Part shown: piece after piece, positions 9,608-19,390 of the stretch
Position numbering within the stretch: position 1 is the first letter of the stretch
Layout: each line of letters opens with the position of its first letter
Origin: Pseudomonas protegens
GTDB lineage: Bacteria; Pseudomonadota; Gammaproteobacteria; Pseudomonadales; Pseudomonadaceae
Reading direction: 5' to 3'
DNA: 64,000 bases
NCBI RefSeq assembly: GCF_003363755.1
Contig: NZ_CP031396.1
Coordinates: forward strand, 2,542,001-2,606,000
Translations under genes and position numbers: made by a program
Notes under the pieces: model-generated
What the model saw: the letters and a program-made list of their open reading frames with translations, nothing else
The model's database searches: none
What the model was told of the DNA's origin: nothing

Positions 9608-12046
9608 TCACGCCGGCTTGGCCTCTGTCAGCGCCTCTTGCGCCAGTTCCTTTTCCGCTTCTTTCAGGTCTTCTTCGCTGATCATCTCGGCAATGACCCG
9701 CAGGCGCTCCACCACCCGCGCGTTGACGCTGCCTTCGGGGAACTGACCTTCGGCATCCGGTTCACCAGCCGGCTCGCCCACCAGCAGGCTCAGGGCCTCA
9801 TCAGCCTGACGCACCGCATACACATGGAACTGTCCAGCACGTACGGCCTGCAGTACCTTCTCGTCGAGCATCAAAGTGGCCACGTTGGCCTGAGGAATGA
9901 TCGCGCCCTGCTCTCCCGTCAAGCCGCGGGCTTCGCACAGGCGGAAGAAGCCTTCGATCTTCTCGTTGACTCCGCCCACAGCCTGCACCTCGCCGAACTG
10001 GTTGATCGAGCCGGTGATGGCGAAACACTGTTTGAGTGGTGTTTTCGACAACGCCGAAATCAACGTGCAGGCCTCCCCCAGCGAAGCACTGTCGCCATCC
10101 ACGTAGCCGTAGGACTGCTCCAGGGCAATGCTCGCGGAAATCGCCAGGGGGAACTCCTGGGCATAGCGACTGCCCAGGTAACCGGTCAGGATCATCACCC
10201 CCTTGGAGTGGATGGGCTGGCCAAGATTGACCTCGCGCTCGATGTCGACGATGCCACTGCCACCGGGGTAGACCGTGGCGGAAATCCGCGCTGGCACGCC
10301 GAACGCCGAATCCCCCACCTCCAGTACCGTCAGGCCGTTGCACTTGCCCACGGCGGCACCATCGGTGTCGATGAGAATGATGCCGGCGAGCATGTCATCG
10401 AGAATCCGTGCCGATACCCGACCGGTACGCGTCGCCTTGGCCTTCAGCGCCCTTTCGATATGTCCAGCATCAGTCATTTCGTCCGAAGCCAGGTGGCGGA
10501 TAAAGTCGGCCTCGCTGACCAATTGGAACAGGTCGCCGATCCGCGCCGACAGACGCCCCTGGTGCTCCGCCAGACGCGCGCTGTAGGTGGCCAGGCGCGC
10601 CACCGCATCAGCGGTCAGCGGGGCCATGCCCTCCTCCGAGGTGCGGGTTTTCAGCAACTGGGCAAACTGCTCCAGGCTTTCATCCACCATCGGGATGTCT
10701 TCGTCGAAGTCCACCAGTACCCGGAACATTTCCTGGAAGTCCGGATCCAGGTCCTGCAGCGTGTAATACAGCTGGCGAGCACCAATGATGATGACCTTGA
10801 CCTGCAGCGGAATCATCTGCGGCGTCAGGGTCACGGTCGCCAGACGCCCCATCTCGCCCAGAGGCGATTCCATCTTCAGCTTGCGCGATTGCAGGGCACG
10901 CTTCAGGGCGTCCCAGACAAAGGGTTCGCTGAGCATCTTCTCGGCTTCCAGAATCAGGAAACCACCATTGGCTCGATGCAGTGCACCGGGACGCAACTGC
11001 CGGTACGTGGTGTAGAGCGCGCCCTGGTCGGTGCTGTACTCGATCCGGCCGAACAGGTTGTCGTAGGTCGGATGCGGCTCGAACACCACCGGCGCGCCGC
11101 CACTGGCCGGGTGGCCCACCACCAGGCTTGGGCAGTACTGTTCTTCCAACAGCTTGCGTGCCACCGCATCGGTCTTGCTGTCGTCCACCAGTTGCTCGAC
11201 CACGGTCTTCAACAGATAGACCTGCATGGCTTGCAAGTAACCGCAGACCGCAGCGTTTTCCGCGTACTTCTCGGACAGTGGCGCCAACAACGGCTGCAGG
11301 GCCAGGGTGATGGTTTCTTCATTGAGCTGACGCAACTGGTTGCTCGACTCGCGCTTCCACTGCGGCAAGCTCGCCAGCTCTTCATTAAGGCGCTCTTCCA
11401 GAGCGGAAATATCCTCGTGGAAACGCTCGCGATCAGCCTCCGGCAGTTGGGCGAACTCGGCTTCGTCCAGGGCCTTGCCATCGAGCATCGGGGTAAAGGC
11501 GATATTGCTGCTGTCGCGGTACAGCGCCACGTCCTTTTCCAGGGCCAGACGCTCGATCACGTCCAGGGCGCGGTCGTAACGCTGGTTGAAAGCGCGGTCG
11601 ATGGCGCTCTTCTTCTGCTGATAGGACGGATGCTCGAAGACTGCCGGGAACGTCGCCAGCAGGTTATCGATCAAACCGTTGATGTCGCTGATGAAACTGC
11701 CCGCGGCACCGGCCGGCAGTTCCAGCGCCCGAGGCTCCCGGGGCTCGTCGAAATTGTTGACATAGACCCAGTCTGACGGGGTCTGCAGGCGCTTGCCTTC
11801 AGCCTTCAGGTAACGCTTTACGAAAGAAAAGCGCCCCGTGCCGGGTTCCCCCATGACAAACACGTTGTAACCGGGGCGTGGCATGGCCACGCCGAACTGC
11901 AAGGCTTCGACCGCACGTTCCTGGCCAAGCACACCGCGAAAGGGCTCCAAATCATTGGTGGTCGAGAAGCTGAACTGTTCAGCAGAGAAAGGACGGGTCA
12001 GCGCTTCAGGCGCAAGACGCAGGCTGGCAGCAACAGGATCAGGCAT
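9608..12046 (-). CDS. Lon-like ATP-dependent protease (LonB/YcbZ type)
   Basis: An 812-residue cytosolic protein with an N-terminal AAA-like region and a C-terminal Lon-type Ser-Lys protease domain. The catalytic serine is in YGYVDGDSASLGEACTLIS (about residue 660) and the lysine in VGGVNEKIEGFF (about 703); GVPARISATVYPGG and the ITGSINQFGEVQ block also match Lon. The P-loop reads GEPGTGRFSF, with Arg where the Walker A lysine is expected. The region about 150-330 is helical and charged. It corresponds to P. aeruginosa PA4576; substrates are unknown. It is not the housekeeping Lon, which has a different N-domain. Confidence 0.9.
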   Translation of the reverse strand: MPDPVAASLRLAPEALTRPFSAEQFSFSTTNDLEPFRGVLGQERAVEALQFGVAMPRPGYNVFVMGEPGTGRFSFVKRYLKAEGKRLQTPSDWVYVNNFDEPREPRALELPAGAAGSFISDINGLIDNLLATFPAVFEHPSYQQKKSAIDRAFNQRYDRALDVIERLALEKDVALYRDSSNIAFTPMLDGKALDEAEFAQLPEADRERFHEDISALEERLNEELASLPQWKRESSNQLRQLNEETITLALQPLLAPLSEKYAENAAVCGYLQAMQVYLLKTVVEQLVDDSKTDAVARKLLEEQYCPSLVVGHPASGGAPVVFEPHPTYDNLFGRIEYSTDQGALYTTYRQLRPGALHRANGGFLILEAEKMLSEPFVWDALKRALQSRKLKMESPLGEMGRLATVTLTPQMIPLQVKVIIIGARQLYYTLQDLDPDFQEMFRVLVDFDEDIPMVDESLEQFAQLLKTRTSEEGMAPLTADAVARLATYSARLAEHQGRLSARIGDLFQLVSEADFIRHLASDEMTDAGHIERALKAKATRTGRVSARILDDMLAGIILIDTDGAAVGKCNGLTVLEVGDSAFGVPARISATVYPGGSGIVDIEREVNLGQPIHSKGVMILTGYLGSRYAQEFPLAISASIALEQSYGYVDGDSASLGEACTLISALSKTPLKQCFAITGSINQFGEVQAVGGVNEKIEGFFRLCEARGLTGEQGAIIPQANVATLMLDEKVLQAVRAGQFHVYAVRQADEALSLLVGEPAGEPDAEGQFPEGSVNARVVERLRVIAEMISEEDLKEAEKELAQEALTEAKPA

Positions 12047-12322
12047 CGGGCTTCCTTACATCAGGCGGGGCAGATGGCGGCATTCTGGCGCCGGGTATGC
12101 CCGGCTGGCAAGGCGCGCCTCAGGGGAAAGCATAGACAAGGCGGATACAGCTACCCGCCCCATGTAAAACCAGCTATTTCAGGCATTGTTTTGTAAAAAT
12201 CTACGGAACCCATGGAACCTGCCTAAACTCCAAACTGCGCGGCTGGATAGATAACCGGCCCACTGGCGCCAATCAGCGCCAGTCTCCCTGTCCATTGGTA
12301 TGCACACAAAGAGAACAACGCT

Positions 12323-12811
12323 ATGAAACGGATTCTTCTCGGTACTCTTTTCACCGCTGTATCCCTCAACGCCATGGCTCAGGCGCCAGGTGGTCCGGAT
12401 TGCGGCTGGGGCAACATGCTGTTCGAAGGTCAGCGTGGTACTCCAGCGCACTTCCTGGCTTCCACCACCAACGGCACCTCCGGTAACGCGACCTTCGGCA
12501 TGACTTCCGGCACCAACGGCTGCTCCACCAATGCATCACTGACTTACGGTGGTAAATCCTGGTTCGCCATGAACGGCATGATGAACGAGCTCTCCGAAGA
12601 CATGGCCAAGGGCCAAGGCGAAGCCTTGACCACCTACGCCGTGGTACTCGGTGTCGCCCCTGAAGACCGTGCGCACTTTGCTGCGGTCACCCACGAACAC
12701 TTCCAACAGATCTTCAGCAAGGCTGACGTGACCGCGGAAGATGTGCACACCAATACCCTGGCCGTGTTGAAGAACGATGCGCGCCTGGCGAAATACGCCA
12801 CTCCAGCTTAA
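12323..12811 (+). CDS. DUF3015 family exported protein
   Basis: A 162-residue protein with a clear Sec signal peptide (MKRILLGTLFTAVSLNAMAQ, cleavage after AMA). The mature part has the DUF3015 features: PDCGWGNMLFEGQ, a Gly/Thr/Asn-rich block (STTNGTSGNATFGMTSGTNG) and a pair of cysteines likely to form a disulfide. Role unknown, probably periplasmic. A strong terminator follows immediately. Promoter region is the 276-base spacer to the divergent Lon-like gene. Confidence 0.88.
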   Translation: MKRILLGTLFTAVSLNAMAQAPGGPDCGWGNMLFEGQRGTPAHFLASTTNGTSGNATFGMTSGTNGCSTNASLTYGGKSWFAMNGMMNELSEDMAKGQGEALTTYAVVLGVAPEDRAHFAAVTHEHFQQIFSKADVTAEDVHTNTLAVLKNDARLAKYATPA

Positions 12812-12821
12812 GCTCGACCCG

Positions 12822-12846
12822 CCCGCTCCCTCCGGGGAGCGGGTTT
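12822..12846 (+). terminator. Terminator after the DUF3015 gene
   Basis: CCCGCTCCC and GGGAGCGGG form a 9-base-pair stem with loop TCCG, followed by TTTTGTCTTCTT. It starts 11 bases beyond the stop codon. Confidence 0.9.
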
Positions 12847-12903
12847 TGTCTTCTTGACCTTGCCCATCTTGGGTCTTTGTATTTCCGACTTAAGTTGCCC
12901 ACC

Positions 12904-14757
12904 ATGCTCAAACGCCTTGCCTACCTGGCGCTCTTTGTCTGCGCCCCGCTGTATGCCGCGCCCCACATCGATCCCCAACGTTTGCAGCAACTGGCCAATG
13001 ACCCGTTCTGGATTTCCATCGGACACTATGAAACCGCCAAGCTGGGCGGCTGGCGCAGTTATGTCAGCGATCCGAAGTTCTTCCTCGCAACCGATGGCGC
13101 CCACCATCCCGACGCCGAGCTGAGCGCGACGCTGAACGCCCTCTACGCTGCCCCCGACGCCGGTGACCGGCATGCGCAGTGCGTCTATCCGTCCCGCACC
13201 CGCTGGCTCAAGGCACAACTGGGGCTGAATGACTTGCCCCAGGTCGAGTGCACCGAATTCAAACAATGGTTCAAGGATGTCTCGCCCCACAGCACCGTGA
13301 TGATTTTCCCCGCGGCCTACCTCAACAGCCCCTCCTCGATGTTCGGCCATACCCTGCTACGCATCGACCAGGCCGACGTACAAAGCAACAACACGGCCCT
13401 GCTCAGCTACGCGATCAACTTCGGTGCCTATATCGAAGGTTCGGACAACAGCATCCTCTACGCGTGGAAAGGCCTGATGGGCGGCTACCCCGGACTGTTC
13501 GCCCTGGTGCCCTACCAGGAGAAGCTTTCGGAGTACCGCAGCCTGGAAAACCGCGACCTGTGGGAGTACCGCCTGAACCTGACGCCAGTTGAAACCGAAC
13601 GCATGGTGGAGCATGTCTGGGAGCTCAAGCAGATCAAGTTCGACTACTTCTTCTTCGACGAGAACTGCTCCTACCGCCTGCTGGAGTTGCTACAAGTCGC
13701 CAGGCCCAGCCTGCGCCTGACCGGACAATTCCCCTTGACCGCTATTCCCACCGACACGGTGAAGGCGGTCAAGGACGCCGGGCTGGTGGAGCGCATCGAC
13801 TATCGCCCGTCCCGGGAGCGGGAGCTGCTCAGCCGCGCCCAGCCCCTGAGCCACGACGAACAGCAATGGGTACTCAAGGTCAGCGCCGATCAGAAACAAC
13901 TGCAGGGCGCCGAGTTCAAGGCCCTGCCGCGGGCTCGCCAGGCCTTGATCGTCGACGCCGCCTATCGCCTTGAGCGTTACCGGGCCAACGGGCTGGAACG
14001 CGATACCGAGCGCTCCCAGCGCAGCTTCGAACTGTTGCGGGCAATCAACCAGAACCCCGCGCCGGAACTACAGATCGAACGCCCTGGCCTGCCGGAAGAT
14101 GGTCACCAGTCCCGTACCTGGCAACTGGGGCTCGGAACCCGGGACGACAAGGCCTTTGCCGAATACGGCCTGCGCATGGCCTACCACGACCTCAATGACA
14201 ACGCCGAGGGTTTCCCATTGGGGGCGCAGATCGAAATCCTGCAGATGAAACTGCGCCAGTACGAAGGCAACCGCTGGCAGTTGCAACAACTGGACCTGGC
14301 GACCATCCGCTCCCTGACTCCACGCAACGAACTGCTGCAACCCTGGTCCTGGCAAGTCACTGGCGGCCTGGAGCGGGTGCCTGGCAAGCACGACGATGAA
14401 ACCCTGGTCAGCCACGTCAACGGCGGCGCCGGCGGTACCTGGCAGTTGGGCGAGGACACCCTGGGTTTTGTCCTGGGCACAGTGCGGGTAGAACACAACG
14501 CCGACTTCGCCGGGTTCATCGCCCCGGCGGCAGGCTTCAACTCCGGGCTGCTGTGGAAGAACCCACTGGGCAACTTCAGCCTCGAAGCCAAGGGCGATTA
14601 CTTCACCAACGGCGAAGTGCGCCGCAGCCTGAGCCTCAACCAACAATGGGAACTGTCCCGCAACCTGGGCCTGCGCCTGAGCGCGCAGCGCGAGTTCAGC
14701 CAATTGGCTAGCCCGGTCAACGAAGTCATGCTCGAACTCAAGTGGTATCACTATTAA
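12904..14757 (+). CDS. DUF4105 / Lnb-type periplasmic domain protein
   Basis: A 617-residue exported protein with signal peptide MLKRLAYLALFVCAPLYAAP. The N-terminal half contains the Lnb/DUF4105 hallmarks AYLNSPSSMFGHTLLRID and FFDENCSYRLLELL, with a His and a Cys expected to form a thiol-hydrolase-like site. The C-terminal half (about 390-617) is rich in alternating hydrophobic and aromatic residues and ends in KWYHY, like an outer-membrane barrel. The gene probably encodes an envelope protein, possibly an acyl or peptide hydrolase; no substrate can be named. The ATG at 12904 is chosen over one 9 codons upstream because it begins the signal peptide. Confidence 0.83.
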   Translation: MLKRLAYLALFVCAPLYAAPHIDPQRLQQLANDPFWISIGHYETAKLGGWRSYVSDPKFFLATDGAHHPDAELSATLNALYAAPDAGDRHAQCVYPSRTRWLKAQLGLNDLPQVECTEFKQWFKDVSPHSTVMIFPAAYLNSPSSMFGHTLLRIDQADVQSNNTALLSYAINFGAYIEGSDNSILYAWKGLMGGYPGLFALVPYQEKLSEYRSLENRDLWEYRLNLTPVETERMVEHVWELKQIKFDYFFFDENCSYRLLELLQVARPSLRLTGQFPLTAIPTDTVKAVKDAGLVERIDYRPSRERELLSRAQPLSHDEQQWVLKVSADQKQLQGAEFKALPRARQALIVDAAYRLERYRANGLERDTERSQRSFELLRAINQNPAPELQIERPGLPEDGHQSRTWQLGLGTRDDKAFAEYGLRMAYHDLNDNAEGFPLGAQIEILQMKLRQYEGNRWQLQQLDLATIRSLTPRNELLQPWSWQVTGGLERVPGKHDDETLVSHVNGGAGGTWQLGEDTLGFVLGTVRVEHNADFAGFIAPAAGFNSGLLWKNPLGNFSLEAKGDYFTNGEVRRSLSLNQQWELSRNLGLRLSAQREFSQLASPVNEVMLELKWYHY

Positions 14758-14856
14758 GAACAGCTGCAAGCCTCAAGTTGCCAGCGACAAGGTTTTCACG
14801 CGTCGCCGACAATCGCCCTTCTAGACTTCACTCAGGTGAAGCCTGGGAGTGACTCG

Positions 14857-15213
14857 ATGTGGCGTTATGGTTGGGCAGTGCTGGCACTGGCACTGATCGG
14901 TGGTTGTGAGTCGAACCACGAGTATTTGCTCAAGCAAGGCTATCCGCCGGCCTTTGTCGACGGCTTCGACGCTGGCTGCGTCAGCGGCCGTCAGGCGGCA
15001 GGATCGATCAGCGGGGAGTATCGCAAGGACGTTCCGCGCTACCTCAAGGACCCGCAGTATGCCGAGGGCTGGAACGATGGTTTCCGCCAGTGCCAGGGCA
15101 TGCTGGAGAACCAGGACCGCAATGAGAACCGGGAACGTCACTGGAACGAACGGGAACGTGCCTGGCAGCAGGAGAAGGACCGTGACGCGGCTCGGGCCTA
15201 TCGCTCGCAGTAA
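14857..15213 (+). CDS. Small lipoprotein, unknown function
   Basis: A 118-residue protein with a lipoprotein signal (MWRYGWAVLALALIGGCES; lipobox LIGGC). The body has tyrosine- and glycine-rich blocks (FVDGFDAGCVSGRQAAG, AEGWNDGFRQCQGML) and a very charged Arg/Glu/Asn tail (ENRERHWNERERAWQQEK). The two internal cysteines may pair. The ATG has a GGGAGTGA ribosome site; a GTG seven codons upstream would disrupt the signal. Located between the DUF4105 gene and a Gre-like gene, all on the plus strand. Confidence 0.78.
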   Translation: MWRYGWAVLALALIGGCESNHEYLLKQGYPPAFVDGFDAGCVSGRQAAGSISGEYRKDVPRYLKDPQYAEGWNDGFRQCQGMLENQDRNENRERHWNERERAWQQEKDRDAARAYRSQ

Positions 15214-15285
15214 GTCGTTTTCAGCTAACCGCCCGGGTCAAAAGCCTGCAACCATGGTCCATCGCTCCCTTTAAGGAGAACAACC

Positions 15286-15777
15286 ATGAGCCGCGCTTTC
15301 GTCAATGAAGATCTGGCCGCAGCCCAGGTCGAGCAACCCGTGGAACGTCAGATCAGCACCCTGCCCAACTACGTCACGCCCCTGGGTTTTGCCGAGTTGC
15401 AGGCCAAGGTGGCAGAACTGCACAGCCAGCACTCGGCACAAACCGACTTGGGGGACGCCGCAGACCAGCAGCAGGTGGCGGAACTGGAACGGGACCTGCG
15501 CTATTTCTCGTCACGCCTGCACAGCGCCCAGGTGGTCAATGCGAGCACCTGCGACAAGGTGCAGATCGGCAACCGGGTGACCTTCGCCGATGAACAGGAT
15601 CAGCAACAGAGTGTGCAGCTGGTTGGTGAAGATCAAGCCGATGCCGCCAGAGGCCTGATCAATTGGGCCTCGCCCCTGGGCCGTGCCCTGATGGGGGCGC
15701 AACCCGGTGACGAAGTCCTGTGGCAACGGCCGGCTGGGGATCAGTTGATCGAAATCATCCGAATCGAACTGGCCTGA
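15286..15777 (+). CDS. GreA/GreB-family transcription factor-like protein
   Basis: A 163-residue cytosolic protein related to Gre factors: N-terminal helical region with YVTPLGFAELQAKVAELHSQH (the Gre start pattern, T-x-x-G-x-x-x-L), then a C-terminal FKBP-like domain with VTFADEQDQQQSVQLVGEDQAD and SPLGRALMGAQPGDEV, both Gre/Rnk signatures. It has no long coiled-coil with the full acidic tip of canonical GreA, so anti-backtracking activity is uncertain. It may bind RNA polymerase through the secondary channel. AAGGAG ribosome site 8 bases before the ATG. Confidence 0.82.
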   Translation: MSRAFVNEDLAAAQVEQPVERQISTLPNYVTPLGFAELQAKVAELHSQHSAQTDLGDAADQQQVAELERDLRYFSSRLHSAQVVNASTCDKVQIGNRVTFADEQDQQQSVQLVGEDQADAARGLINWASPLGRALMGAQPGDEVLWQRPAGDQLIEIIRIELA

Positions 15778-15783
15778 GACGGC

Positions 15784-17443
<1,660 letters not shown>

Positions 17444-19108
17444 TCAGGCCAGCTTCTTGTGCCGCACACGGTGCGGTTGCGCTGCGGCTTCGCCCAGGCG
17501 CTTCTTGCGATCGGCTTCGTACTCGGTGTAGTTGCCTTCGAAGAACACCGCTTGCGAATCGTCTTCGTACGCCAGGATGTGAGTGGCCACCCGGTCCAGG
17601 AACCACCGATCGTGGGAAATCACGATGGCGGCGCCCGGGAAGTCCAGCAGGGCTTCTTCCAGGGAACGCAAGGTTTCGACGTCGAGGTCGTTGGACGGTT
17701 CGTCGAGCAGCAGGACGTTGCCGCCCTCTTTCAGGGTCAGGGCCAGGTGCAGACGGCCACGCTCACCACCGGACAGGTCCTTGACGAACTTCTGCTGGTC
17801 GCCACCCTTGAAGTTGAAGCGACCGACGTAGGTACGCGACGGGATCTCGTAGTTACCAATGCGGATCTGGTCGGAACCGTCGGAAATCTGCTGGAACACG
17901 GTCTTGCTGCCGTCCAGGTCCTCACGGCTCTGATCCACACAGGCAAGCTGCACGGTTTCACCGATCTCGATGCTGCCCGAATCCGGGGTTTCCTTGCCCA
18001 TTAGCATGCGGAACAGGGTCGATTTACCGGCACCGTTACCACCGATCACGCCGACAATGGCGCCTTTGGGCATGGAGAACGACAGGTTGTCGATCAGCAC
18101 GCGATCGCCGTAGCCCTTGGTGACGTTCTTGAACTCGATGACCTTGTCACCCAGGCGCGGACCGGCCGGGATATAGATCTCGTTGGTTTCGCTGCGCTTC
18201 TGGAATTCCTGGGACTGCATTTCCTCGAAGCGTTGCAGACGAGCCTTGGATTTCGACTGGCGGGCCTTGGCGCCTTTGCGCACCCACTCCAGCTCTTCCT
18301 TCATGGCCTTTTCATGGGCCGACTGCTGCTTGGATTCCTGGGCCAGACGCGCGGACTTGGCTTCCAGCCAACCCGAATAGTTGCCCTCGTAAGGAATACC
18401 GGCGCCGCGGTCGAGTTCGAGAATCCAACCGGCGACGTTGTCCAGGAAGTAACGGTCGTGCGTAATCGCGACCACGGTGCCTGGGAAGTCGTGGAGGAAG
18501 TGTTCCAGCCAGGCCACGGAATCGGCATCCAGGTGGTTGGTTGGCTCGTCGAGCAGCAGCATGTCGGGGGCGGACAGCAGCAGGCGGCACAGGGCCACAC
18601 GACGCTTTTCACCACCGGACAGGTGCTCGACCTTGGCGTCCCAGGCCGGCAGGCGCAGGGCGTCGGCGGCCACTTCCAGCTGGCGCTCCAGGTTATGACC
18701 GTCGCTGGCTTGCAGGATGGCTTCCAGCTTGGCCTGCTCGGCGGCCAGCTTGTCGAAATCGGCATCCGGCTCGGCGTAGGCGGCGTAGACTTCGTCCAGG
18801 CGTGCCTGGGCGTCCTTGATCACGCTCACCGCTTCCTCGACCACTTCACGCACAGTCTTGGTTGGATCCAGTTGCGGTTCCTGAGGCAGGTAGCCGATGT
18901 TCAGGTCCGGCATCGGACGGGCTTCACCTTCGAACTCGGTATCGACGCCGGCCATGATTTTCAGCAGCGTGGACTTACCCGAACCGTTGAGGCCCAGTAC
19001 GCCGATCTTGGCGCCGGGGAAAAAAGACAGGGAGATGTTTTTCAGGATTTCCCGCTTCGGCGGAACAACTTTGCCCAGCCGATGCATGGTGAAGACGTAT
19101 TGAGCCAT
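17444..19108 (-). CDS. ettA: Energy-dependent translational throttle protein EttA (ABC-F ATPase)
   Basis: Soluble ABC-F protein that binds the ribosomal E site and gates the first translation steps according to ATP/ADP. The 554 residues contain two ATPase domains: Walker A GLNGSGKST and GGNGAGKST, signatures LSGGEKRRVALC and LSGGERGRLHLAL, Walker B LLLDEPTNHLD and LLLDEPSNDLD. The arginine/lysine-rich linker (RKGAKARQSKSKARLQRF) between them is the P-site tRNA interaction motif. No membrane segments. Start MAQYVFTMHRLGKVVPP matches the family; upstream codons in the frame are excluded. Confidence 0.95.
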   Translation of the reverse strand: MAQYVFTMHRLGKVVPPKREILKNISLSFFPGAKIGVLGLNGSGKSTLLKIMAGVDTEFEGEARPMPDLNIGYLPQEPQLDPTKTVREVVEEAVSVIKDAQARLDEVYAAYAEPDADFDKLAAEQAKLEAILQASDGHNLERQLEVAADALRLPAWDAKVEHLSGGEKRRVALCRLLLSAPDMLLLDEPTNHLDADSVAWLEHFLHDFPGTVVAITHDRYFLDNVAGWILELDRGAGIPYEGNYSGWLEAKSARLAQESKQQSAHEKAMKEELEWVRKGAKARQSKSKARLQRFEEMQSQEFQKRSETNEIYIPAGPRLGDKVIEFKNVTKGYGDRVLIDNLSFSMPKGAIVGVIGGNGAGKSTLFRMLMGKETPDSGSIEIGETVQLACVDQSREDLDGSKTVFQQISDGSDQIRIGNYEIPSRTYVGRFNFKGGDQQKFVKDLSGGERGRLHLALTLKEGGNVLLLDEPSNDLDVETLRSLEEALLDFPGAAIVISHDRWFLDRVATHILAYEDDSQAVFFEGNYTEYEADRKKRLGEAAAQPHRVRHKKLA

Positions 19109-19390
19109 GGTGAACCTAGCGTCAGTGACAGATGAATAGAACGGGCCGGGCCCGGGCCAGGCCATGCGCGGCACCGGCATTGACCATGATCAATACCGAC
19201 GGGCGGAAAAAGCCTGATTGTTTGGAGCTGGAACGCTCCCGCGTAACCGGCAAAACTACCTCAATGCACGATCCAGGTCCAGCCAAGCGGGACTGGCACT
19301 TTGCCACAACTCAAGGCATGCTAGCCGCCCTTCGGGCGTCCGGCTTATAGTGCACGTCGCGCCAGCCCAGCCAAACCGCAGGATCACAGC

